In this document: in pieces, positions 1 through 5,048 of the stretch
How the letters are laid out: the number at the start of each line of letters is the position of its first letter
Position numbering within the stretch: the first letter of the stretch is position 1
DNA from: an uncultured Collinsella sp.
Lineage (GTDB): Bacteria; Actinomycetota; Coriobacteriia; Coriobacteriales; Coriobacteriaceae
Assembly: GCA_900552875.1 (NCBI GenBank)
Contig: USCS01000104.1
Coordinates: 1 to 5,782, forward strand
DNA: 5,782 bases
Direction of reading: 5' to 3'
Notes under the pieces: generated by a model
What the model saw: the letters and a program-made list of their open reading frames with translations, nothing else
Database searches by the model: none
What the model was told of the DNA's origin: nothing
Translations under genes and position numbers: made by a program

Positions 1-1
1 G

Positions 2-724
2 CCGGGACAGACGACGGTTGCGGGTGAGCTGCGTCGAGCCATCGAGACGCTGCTTCGCCGTCCGATCGATCTGACGTGCGCAGGTCGTACCGATGCCGGC
101 GTGCATGCCGTGGCTCAGTACATCAGCGTGCCCGTAACGGACGCTGAGCTCGCCCTTACGCGCCGTAGGTGGCTGCGGGCTATGGATGCCCTGCTGCCTA
201 AAGATATCGCCATAAACGAGGTCTACAGGGCCCGTAAGGGCTTTTCTGCACGCTTTGACGCGCGTTCCCGTACGTATACGTACCGTATTGCCGATCGCGA
301 TGCGCGTCCCGTGCTGTCCCGTGGTGCCGTGTGGTGGCATCGCTATCCCTTGGACGTCGAGGCCATGTCTGCGGCCTGTCCCGCGCTTTTGGGTGAGCAG
401 GACTTTAAGAGCTTTTGCAAGGTAGCCTCTGCCGTGGGCAAGCCTACGCACCGCTGCGTGATGCGGGCCGAGTTTGGCCATGAGGTGGCCTTTGGCGAGG
501 ATATCCTGACGTTTACCATTGAGGGCAACGCATTTTTGCATTCGATGGTCCGAACGATCGTGGGCACGCTTGTCGAGATTGGCATGCATCGCCGCGAACC
601 CGAGTGGATGCGCGAGGTCATCGACGCTTGCGACCGTTCCGCTGCGGGCCCCACGGCTCCTGCCTGCGGCCTTACGTTTATGGGCGTGGATTACGATCCC
701 GCCGAGCTTGTCGTGCTCGACTAG
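2..724 (+). CDS. truA: tRNA pseudouridine synthase A (TruA), 5' end missing
   Basis: TruA converts uridines 38-40 in the anticodon arm of many tRNAs to pseudouridine in the cytoplasm. The reading frame is open from base 2, giving 240 visible residues up to a TAG stop. The catalytic block CAGRTDAGVHA is intact, with the nucleophilic Asp at visible residue 31 (codon 92-94). A GTG at 101 is the Val of this block, so it is not a start codon. Further family marks are LLPKDIAI, the RSRTYTYRI segment (visible residues about 88-96) carrying the conserved active-site Tyr, SFCKVAS, GNAFLHSMVR (about 175-184), and a C-terminal AGPTAPACGL followed by GVDY. The usual length is 245-270 residues, and visible residue 1 falls at the conserved PGQTTV stretch, so only about 20-30 N-terminal residues lie off the left edge. 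Nothing suggests damage. Family assignment is near certain. Confidence 0.97.
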   Translation, partial: PGQTTVAGELRRAIETLLRRPIDLTCAGRTDAGVHAVAQYISVPVTDAELALTRRRWLRAMDALLPKDIAINEVYRARKGFSARFDARSRTYTYRIADRDARPVLSRGAVWWHRYPLDVEAMSAACPALLGEQDFKSFCKVASAVGKPTHRCVMRAEFGHEVAFGEDILTFTIEGNAFLHSMVRTIVGTLVEIGMHRREPEWMREVIDACDRSAAGPTAPACGLTFMGVDYDPAELVVLD

Positions 725-842
725 GGGAGGGCTCGACGCGTCGTGCGTCGACGCCTGTCATCTGTGGGCTGCACGTGTGCAACATCTGTTCTTGGCGTGC
801 AATACAACCGGTGTCTCATTGCTTTTATTGCCGGGGTGTACC
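725..842. other. intergenic gap between truA and the glycosyltransferase gene
   Basis: This stretch holds one small dyad, TCGACGC (733-739) with GCGTCGA (745-751) around a 5-nt loop, nine bases past the truA stop. No T-run follows it, so it is not a convincing intrinsic terminator. A second short dyad, TGCAC/GTGCA, lies at about 769-780. I could not place a -35/-10 pair with confidence. Read-through from truA is possible. Confidence 0.5.
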
Positions 843-884
843 ATGAACCACGATTTGATTCATTGCTGTCGAGAGGACGGATAA
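843..884 (+). CDS. possible 13-codon leader ORF upstream of the glycosyltransferase
   Basis: An ATG at 843 opens a 13-residue frame, MNHDLIHCCREDG, closed by TAA at 882-884, one base before the TTG start of the next gene. GGGG at 833-836 sits 6 nt before the ATG and could serve as a ribosome binding site. The GAGAGG site of the downstream gene lies inside this frame, so ribosomes finishing the leader would pass over or terminate beside the downstream start, an arrangement suited to translational coupling. The peptide has no run of one amino acid of the attenuator type. An ORF this short can easily occur by chance, so this is a candidate only. Confidence 0.25.
   Translation: MNHDLIHCCREDG
871..876 (+). 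promoter_or_regulatory. ribosome binding site for the TTG-start gene
   Basis: GAGAGG ends 9 nt before the TTG at 886. It supports the TTG as the true start. The frame is closed by TGA at 856-858 and has no ATG or GTG between that stop and 886. The first downstream ATG (codon 24) would remove the first beta strand of the domain. Confidence 0.7.
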
Positions 885-885
885 T

Positions 886-1926
886 TTGGTTCGACGTGGC
901 TCGCATCCGCGACTTTCGGTGATCCTTGTGGTAGAAGGTTCGCCCAGCTATGCGATGCGTGCGCTCGAGAGTATCCAGAACCAAGACCTCTACGATTTGC
1001 AGATTGTCGTTGTCTGCCGCGATGCTGCGCCCGGTGTGCGCCATTCGCTTCAAGTTGCTGCCGACAGGGACATCCATATTGATTTGATTGACGTCGAGGA
1101 CGCGAAGCGCGGTGCTTGTCTTCGTGCCGGTTTTGCTGCCTCGCGCGGCTCTCAAATCATCGCTATGAACGCCGATGAGTGGCTTGCTCCGCAGTCCCTT
1201 TCCAAGATGGTCGATATCGCGTGCGATACAGCGGCAGACATGGTGTTCCCCACGGTGTCGCTCGACCGCTATGATGCACATCGAGAGCGCCATTCGCGCG
1301 TCTTGGATGCTACTCATATTTCCATTGATAGCAAATCTTCGATGGTGGCTGGGCTGCCTCAGTTGATTTTAGGCGGCCTAGTCGCTCAGACCTCTGGCGT
1401 GATGTACAGCCGCTCGCTGTTTGAGGCATGCCTGTCGCGCGGCAAGGCGTACCGTACGGTTGAGTTTATGGCTTATGCGCTCTCGCAGGCACGATTCGTG
1501 TCCGGCTGCGGCGACGCTTGTTTCCACGCGGTGGCACCTAAGCTTACAGATGCCTTTGATCCCACCATGTATGCCAGGATATCCGATGACACTCGAGCGC
1601 TCGACGAGCTTGCGGACTCACTCTCGGAAGCAGATAGCGGTGGTCGGCTCAAGCTGGCAAGCCAAAAGTTCTACTTTGCCGGACTGGTCGCCTGCATCGA
1701 GAATTTGTGTCTGAGCCCGCATGGGGTGTCGTCAATTGAGCGTTCCGCCCGCATGCGTGATATGCTCGAGGCGCCTCGAACCCGTCAGATGGTCGCCGCG
1801 CTCAAGGACAACCATCGGGGACTCGGTCTGTTGTTTGGGCCGATCGCCAGCGCCAAGCCCACGCGCTGCGTGATGTGTACGCATCTGGCAGCTTTTCTTA
1901 ACCGGACGGGTGCAAAAACCGCCTAA
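886..1926 (+). CDS. family-2-like glycosyltransferase (GT-A fold), TTG start
   Basis: This 346-residue protein is probably a cytoplasmic glycosyltransferase that moves a sugar from a nucleotide-sugar donor to an unknown acceptor. The N-terminal third matches the GT2 pattern. LSVILVVEG (residues 10-18) is the first strand. ALESIQNQDLYDLQIVVV (26-43) follows the usual 'SI.NQ....EIIVV' pattern. RGACLRAGFAASRG (75-88) and IIAMNADEWL (91-100) correspond to the 'ARN.G...A.G' and 'FLDADDWL' regions. The metal-binding DxD is altered: Asn95-Ala-Asp97-Glu98 in place of Asp-x-Asp, so catalysis may be weakened or the site rearranged. Residues from about 110 on are not diagnostic and look mostly helical. 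There is no signal peptide or membrane segment. It is flanked by gaps of 161 and 132 bp, so its neighbours do not identify its pathway. The fold is fairly sure, the substrate is unknown. Confidence 0.75.
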   Translation: MVRRGSHPRLSVILVVEGSPSYAMRALESIQNQDLYDLQIVVVCRDAAPGVRHSLQVAADRDIHIDLIDVEDAKRGACLRAGFAASRGSQIIAMNADEWLAPQSLSKMVDIACDTAADMVFPTVSLDRYDAHRERHSRVLDATHISIDSKSSMVAGLPQLILGGLVAQTSGVMYSRSLFEACLSRGKAYRTVEFMAYALSQARFVSGCGDACFHAVAPKLTDAFDPTMYARISDDTRALDELADSLSEADSGGRLKLASQKFYFAGLVACIENLCLSPHGVSSIERSARMRDMLEAPRTRQMVAALKDNHRGLGLLFGPIASAKPTRCVMCTHLAAFLNRTGAKTA

Positions 1927-1932
1927 ACGGTT

Positions 1933-1970
1933 CATTTCGAAACAAATTTGCATAGAATTGTTTCGAAATG
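1933..1970. promoter_or_regulatory. perfect 13-bp inverted repeat upstream of argR
   Basis: CATTTCGAAACAA (1933-1945) is repeated exactly in inverted form as TTGTTTCGAAATG (1958-1970) across a 12-nt spacer. Each arm also contains its own 8-bp palindrome, TTTCGAAA, at 1935-1942 and 1961-1968, with centres 26 bp apart. It begins seven bases past the glycosyltransferase stop. No T-run follows, so a terminator is unlikely. The form fits a two-site operator for a dimeric or tetrameric regulator, probably acting on argR. The regulator is not identified. The spacer contains TTTGCATA, which loosely resembles half of an actinobacterial ARG box, but the TTTCGAAA core does not. Confidence 0.6.
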
Positions 1971-2010
1971 CGTTCTTATACACAAAAGCCTTCAAATAGC
2001 GTTAAACTAT

Positions 2011-2025
2011 TCAATCACTGATTGA
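2011..2025. promoter_or_regulatory. 15-bp palindrome in the argR leader
   Basis: TCAATCACTGATTGA is a perfect 7+1+7 palindrome ending 18 bp before the argR Shine-Dalgarno site. It could be an operator for autoregulation or a small RNA hairpin. It is immediately preceded by, and shares a base with, a smaller dyad AATAG/CTATT (1995-1999 and 2007-2011). Its half-site order (TCAATCA then TGATTGA) is opposite to the TGAAT...ATTCA order of the enterobacterial ARG box, so ArgR binding here is not established. Confidence 0.4.
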
Positions 2026-2043
2026 TTGTCTCCGCCATCTTTT

Positions 2044-2053
2044 GGAGAGAGGG
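2044..2053 (+). promoter_or_regulatory. ribosome binding site of argR
   Basis: The purine-rich GGAGAGAGGG ends 5 nt before the ATG at 2059. This decides the start. An in-frame TTG at 2026 would add 11 residues (MSPPSFGERVC) with no counterpart in ArgR proteins, and it would place the ribosome site inside the gene. Confidence 0.8.
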
Positions 2054-2058
2054 TTTGT

Positions 2059-2496
2059 ATGGCTAAAAAACGCAATGGGCGCCAGGATGCCATTAGAGAT
2101 ATTGTGCGCAATAAGGACGTCCGTACGCAGCGCGTGCTGGTCGATGAGCTCCGTGCTATGGGCTTTGATTGCACGCAGGCGACTGTCTCTCGCGATATTG
2201 CCGATATGGGGCTGCGTAAGCTCCCCGAGGGTATCTATGTTCTGGCAGAGGACCTGCACCTGCAGCGTATGGTTTCCGAGCTCGTAACGGGCGTTTTGCG
2301 TACCGATAATCTGGTTATGATCAAGGCTCAGCCTGGCACGGCTTCCGGCATCGCCGCCGCCGTTGATGCGGCAGAGTTGCCCGATGTGCTTGGCTCGCTT
2401 GCCGGCAACGATACGATTTTGGTTATTGCCCAGACGGCCGAGGACGGCGAGCGTCTCGAGGCGCTGATCAATAAGCTGAGCAATTCTCGCAAGTAG
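2059..2496 (+). CDS. argR: arginine repressor ArgR
   Basis: ArgR is a DNA-binding hexamer that uses L-arginine as co-repressor. In characterised bacteria it represses arginine synthesis genes and often activates arginine breakdown genes. This copy has 145 residues, within the usual 140-170. The N-terminal winged helix-turn-helix (about 5-62) contains TQRVLVDEL and the signature TQATVSRDIADMGLRKL (39-55). The C-terminal oligomerisation and arginine-binding domain (about 70-145) contains TGVLRTDNLVMIKAQPGTA (77-95) and LAGNDTILVI (114-123). The family motif GDDT, whose acidic residues contact arginine, reads Gly116-Asn117-Asp118-Thr119 here, so one Asp is replaced. No arginine genes are in the window, so its targets are elsewhere. 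The 132-bp leader, with two separate palindromes, and the strong terminator after it point to a separately controlled single-gene unit. Identity is very secure. Confidence 0.96.
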   Translation: MAKKRNGRQDAIRDIVRNKDVRTQRVLVDELRAMGFDCTQATVSRDIADMGLRKLPEGIYVLAEDLHLQRMVSELVTGVLRTDNLVMIKAQPGTASGIAAAVDAAELPDVLGSLAGNDTILVIAQTAEDGERLEALINKLSNSRK

Positions 2497-2545
2497 GCGT
2501 GCGGGTCGTGCGCTCGGCCCTGCGCGCGCTGACATAGTTGCCTGT

Positions 2546-2580
2546 AAGGGGGTATCGACGAGGGTCGGTACCCCCTTTTT
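2546..2580 (+). terminator. intrinsic terminator of argR
   Basis: The arm at 2546-2559 (beginning AAGGGGGTA) pairs with 2564-2577 (containing TACCCCCTT) in a 14-bp stem with one G-T wobble and a 4-nt GAGG loop. It runs into TTTTT at 2576-2580, then GTTT. It lies 49 bp past the argR stop and has the right polarity for + transcription. Confidence 0.93.
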
Positions 2581-2615
2581 GTTTGCCGGTATAAAGACCG
2601 CCTGCCAGGTCGCTT

Positions 2616-2662
2616 TAAACTAAAAGGCCCCCGAGCAGTTGAATAAGCTGTTCGGGGGCCTT
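2616..2662 (-). terminator. intrinsic terminator of the penicillin-binding protein gene, possibly bidirectional
   Basis: AAGGCCCCCGA (2624-2634) pairs perfectly with TCGGGGGCCTT (2652-2662). Read on -, the hairpin starts 22 nt after the stop codon and is followed by TTTTAGTTT, a typical U-rich tail. Read on +, the stem extends inward using only G-T wobbles, but the tail (GTTGCTTATGG) is weaker. It may therefore also back up the argR terminator. Confidence 0.9.
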
Positions 2663-2684
2663 GTTGCTTATGGCCGGATGATTT

Positions 2685-4886
2685 CTAGCCGACCGTATCG
2701 TCAGGCGTGGGCGAGGGGTCGGGAGTGGGCGTGGGCGTAGGCGTGCCGCCATCGCCGCCGGTCGAACCACCGGTGGAGCCGCCCGTCGAGCCACCGGTCG
2801 TACCGGTGCCGCCGGTGGTGTCGCCGCCCGTGGTCTCGGTGGTCGTGGTCGTCGTGGTAGTCGTTGTAGTGGTGGTTTCCTCTTCGTCCTCGTTCTCGTC
2901 CTTGTCCTTGTCGTCGTTCTCCGTCTTCTTGGTGTTGTTGGTGCCGTAGAACTTCCAGACGCTGTTGTTCTTATAGGTGGGCGCCGTTCCGGTCGCAAAC
3001 TCCTCGCGCTCGGTACCGGTCAGAACGGTGTTCATAAACCGCTTGAAGACAGGCAGGTTGGTGCTGTCGCCCAGCAGGTCCGTGCCGTATTTTTGGATGG
3101 GGATCTCGCCCGCGGAATAGCCGGTCCACAGGGCGCACGCCAGCTGCGGGGTATAGCCGCAGAACCACAGGTTGGTGGTGTTGTCGGTGGTGCCCGTTTT
3201 GCCGGCATAGGGCTGGTTGACGCTCAGAGCGCCAACAGCACCCGTACCGCCGCCCTGCATGACGCCGGTCAGAACATCGGTGACCGCGGCGGCCTCGCCC
3301 TCGGTAAGCACCTGTGAGGGATTGTCGGTGTGCTGGTACAGCACCGAACCGGTACGAGAGTCAATCTCGGTGATGGCGATCGGCTGGCGATAGTAGCCGC
3401 CGTTGGCAAACGTCGCGTAGGCAGCGGCCATCTCGAGCGGCGAAATCGAGCCGGTGCCGTGCGTCATGACGGGAACGTCCTCGATGTTGTCCTTGGCGGG
3501 ATCGATGCCGAGCTTTTTGACGAGCGAGATGATCTTGCTGTTGCCGACGGCTTCCGCCACCTGGATGTAGCCGGTGTTGGAGGAGTATGCCGTCGCCTGC
3601 TTAAGCGTGATGTTGCCATAGCTATGGTTGGCGTAGTTTTGGACCTCGGTCGTGGTGCCCTTGGCCTTGAGCGGCGAGTTGCAGTTGAGGGTGACGTTGG
3701 GGTTCATGCCGTTTTGGATGGCAGTTGCCAGCGTAAAGGCCTTAAAGGTGGAGCCGACGGGACGCTTGGCCGTGGCATGGTTTACGTGGTTCTCGTCGGC
3801 GTTGTAGTCATAGCCGCCCACCATGCACTTGATGTAGCCGGTCTTGGGGTCGACGACGACCATGCCCATGTCCAGGCCGTCGAGTGAGAGCGTGTCGAGC
3901 TGCTCGCGGACGGCATTCTCTGCCACCTGCTGCATCGTGGGGTCGATGGTGGTCTTGACGGTCAGGCCGCCCTTAAAGAGCACGTCGGTCGAGAACTCCT
4001 GCTCCAGCAGCTGCTTAACATAGGCGACAAAGTAGGGCTGCGAGTATACGTCAACGCCGCTGCCCGAGATTTCGGTCACGTTGAGGGTGATGGGCTCGGC
4101 CTGTGCGGCATCGTGCTCCTCCTGCGTAATGTGGCCCAGGCGCAGCATGTTGTCGAGGACCTTGTTGCGACGGGACAGCGCCAGGTCGGGGTTGACCGTG
4201 GGGTCGTACTGCGAGGGCGAGTTGGGAAGGCCGATCAACAGCGCGGCCTCGCTCAGGGTGAGGTCTGCGGCGCTCTTGGACAGGTAGGTCTCGGCGGCGG
4301 CCTCAATACCGTAGGCGCCGTGACCGTAATAGATGGTGTTGAGGTACATCATGAGGATCTCGTCTTTGGAGTACATGTCCTCCATCTTTACGGCGATGTA
4401 GGCCTCGCGCACCTTACGCTCGATGGTCGAGTCGAACTGCTCCTCCTGCAGGATGGTGTTGCGCACCAGCTGCTGGGTGATAGTCGAGGCGCCTTCGTGC
4501 CCGCCGCCGAGGGTTGCCACCGCAGCACGCGCGATACCCCACAGGTCGATACCGCCGTGCTCGTAGAAGCGCTCGTCCTCGACGTCAACGGTGCCCTGTA
4601 GCACGTAGGGGGAGACCTTGTCCTTGGTGATGGACTTGCGGTTTTGCGTGTAGAAGCTCGCGATCTTGTTGCCGTTGCAGTCGACGATCTCGGTGGGCTC
4701 GCTCACCAGATACGCGTTGGCGTCGGTGTAGTCGGGCAGATCGGACAGCCAGCGGTTGACGTTGCCGACCATGCCGATGCCAAATGCCACGCCCGCAATC
4801 AGCAAAAAGCCCAAAAACGAGAGCAGGATTATGGGCAGGGCATGCGTCTTTGAACGGCTGCGTCCCTGTCGTTGGCGAGGACCCAT
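2685..4886 (-). CDS. class A penicillin-binding protein (bifunctional peptidoglycan glycosyltransferase/transpeptidase)
   Basis: This 733-residue PBP1A-type enzyme polymerises lipid II into glycan chains and cross-links the stem peptides outside the membrane. It has a basic cytoplasmic start (1-16) and one membrane anchor (about 17-40). The GT51 domain (about 65-245) has EDERFYEHGG (catalytic Glu103), GASTITQQLVRN (132-143), RKVREAYIAVKMED (157-170) and the YYGHGAYGIEAAA block (186-198). The transpeptidase domain (about 330-620) has Ser379-Thr-Phe-Lys382 as SxxK, Ser435-Ser-Asn437 as SxN, and KTGT at 563-566. All catalytic motifs are intact. No PASTA domain is seen. The final ~83 residues are an acidic, Thr-rich, Gly- and Pro-rich tail. 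The start at 4886 has GGAGGT 6 nt upstream. An in-frame ATG 41 codons earlier would put a Cys-rich stretch before the anchor and lacks support. It is divergent from the U32 gene. Confidence 0.96.
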   Translation of the reverse strand: MGPRQRQGRSRSKTHALPIILLSFLGFLLIAGVAFGIGMVGNVNRWLSDLPDYTDANAYLVSEPTEIVDCNGNKIASFYTQNRKSITKDKVSPYVLQGTVDVEDERFYEHGGIDLWGIARAAVATLGGGHEGASTITQQLVRNTILQEEQFDSTIERKVREAYIAVKMEDMYSKDEILMMYLNTIYYGHGAYGIEAAAETYLSKSAADLTLSEAALLIGLPNSPSQYDPTVNPDLALSRRNKVLDNMLRLGHITQEEHDAAQAEPITLNVTEISGSGVDVYSQPYFVAYVKQLLEQEFSTDVLFKGGLTVKTTIDPTMQQVAENAVREQLDTLSLDGLDMGMVVVDPKTGYIKCMVGGYDYNADENHVNHATAKRPVGSTFKAFTLATAIQNGMNPNVTLNCNSPLKAKGTTTEVQNYANHSYGNITLKQATAYSSNTGYIQVAEAVGNSKIISLVKKLGIDPAKDNIEDVPVMTHGTGSISPLEMAAAYATFANGGYYRQPIAITEIDSRTGSVLYQHTDNPSQVLTEGEAAAVTDVLTGVMQGGGTGAVGALSVNQPYAGKTGTTDNTTNLWFCGYTPQLACALWTGYSAGEIPIQKYGTDLLGDSTNLPVFKRFMNTVLTGTEREEFATGTAPTYKNNSVWKFYGTNNTKKTENDDKDKDENEDEEETTTTTTTTTTTTTETTGGDTTGGTGTTGGSTGGSTGGSTGGDGGTPTPTPTPDPSPTPDDTVG
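2688..2936 (-). repeat. low-complexity C-terminal tail of the penicillin-binding protein
   Basis: Residues 651-733 form a disordered tail in four zones: an acidic/Lys zone (about 653-670), 13 consecutive Thr (671-683, DNA 2838-2876), a Gly/Thr/Ser zone with three GGST repeats (698-709), and a Thr-Pro repeat (715-722) ending in PDPSPTPDD. The Thr run uses all four ACN codons, so it is not a pure DNA repeat. Such tails are common in Gram-positive class A PBPs, where they extend into the wall. The function of this one is unknown. Confidence 0.85.
2709..2735 (+). other. G-quadruplex-forming motif
   Basis: Five G-runs (2709-2711, 2715-2718, 2721-2723, 2727-2729, 2733-2735) are separated by loops of 3, 2, 3 and 3 nt, meeting the G3+N1-7 rule with one spare run. 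It lies on the template strand of the PBP gene near its 3' end, opposite the CCC-coded Pro/Thr repeat, so it would fold in DNA and not in that gene's mRNA. Confidence 0.6.
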
Positions 4887-4892
4887 ATATTG

Positions 4893-4898
4893 ACCTCC
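4893..4898 (-). promoter_or_regulatory. ribosome binding site of the penicillin-binding protein gene
   Basis: GGAGGT on the - strand lies 6 nt before the ATG at 4886-4884. It fixes the start at the MGPRQRQ residue, ahead of the basic segment and membrane anchor, instead of the in-frame ATG at 5009. Confidence 0.88.
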
Positions 4899-5035
4899 AG
4901 GTATGTCGTGCCGGACGGCGGATGTGCCGTCGGGGCAGGATGGACATAAGTTATTACACGATAAACCAAACGGGGCGCGCGAGGCCTCGTGTATGCTGGA
5001 AGACGGCATTTTTCAGAGTGAATGCATACCTTGGT

Positions 5036-5041
5036 AAGGAG
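5036..5041 (+). promoter_or_regulatory. ribosome binding site of the U32 gene
   Basis: AAGGAG lies 7 nt before the ATG at 5049. The next in-frame ATG (5064) has no such site, so 5049 is preferred. Confidence 0.88.
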
Positions 5042-5048
5042 TTTGCCG

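Larger units (their letters stand above)
4887..5048. promoter_or_regulatory. divergent promoter region between the PBP and U32 genes
   Basis: Both genes read outward from this 162-bp gap, so it must hold at least one promoter for each. An AT-rich island at about 4946-4970 (CATAAGTTATTACACGATAA) is the likeliest core, but I could not place a convincing -35/-10 pair on either strand. Dyads present are GACGGC/GCCGTC (4914-4919 and 4926-4931), in the likely PBP mRNA leader; the perfect 10-bp palindrome CGAGGCCTCG (4980-4989); and a bulged hairpin at 5006-5025 just before the U32 ribosome site. Confidence 0.6.

Noticed and set aside
101..103. GTG as the truA start
   Set aside because: This GTG codes the Val in the catalytic GRTDAGVHA motif. 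The frame is open to the left edge with matching TruA sequence.
733..751. Hairpin after truA as an intrinsic terminator
   Set aside because: The stem is only 7 bp and no T-run follows.
721..1317. Antisense frame over the glycosyltransferase start and upstream gap
   Set aside because: No recognisable domain or ribosome site was seen, and it opposes a gene with clear GT2 features.
1933..1970. Inverted repeat as terminator of the glycosyltransferase gene or as a small mobile element
   Set aside because: No T-run follows the second arm, the stem is AT-rich, and 38 bp with no target duplication is too small for an insertion element.
2707..2949. Open + strand frame coding long Val, Pro and Ser runs
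   Set aside because: It is the antisense image of the Thr/Gly/Pro tail of the PBP and has no ribosome site.
3330..3887. Long open + strand frame (185 codons) inside the PBP gene
   Set aside because: The opposite strand encodes intact transpeptidase motifs; the + frame has no family features and is a by-product of GC-rich codon use.
4887..5009. N-terminal extension of the PBP by 41 residues
   Set aside because: It lacks a good ribosome site at 5009, adds an unlikely Cys-rich leader, and would run through the divergent promoter region. ATG at 4886 has GGAGGT well placed.
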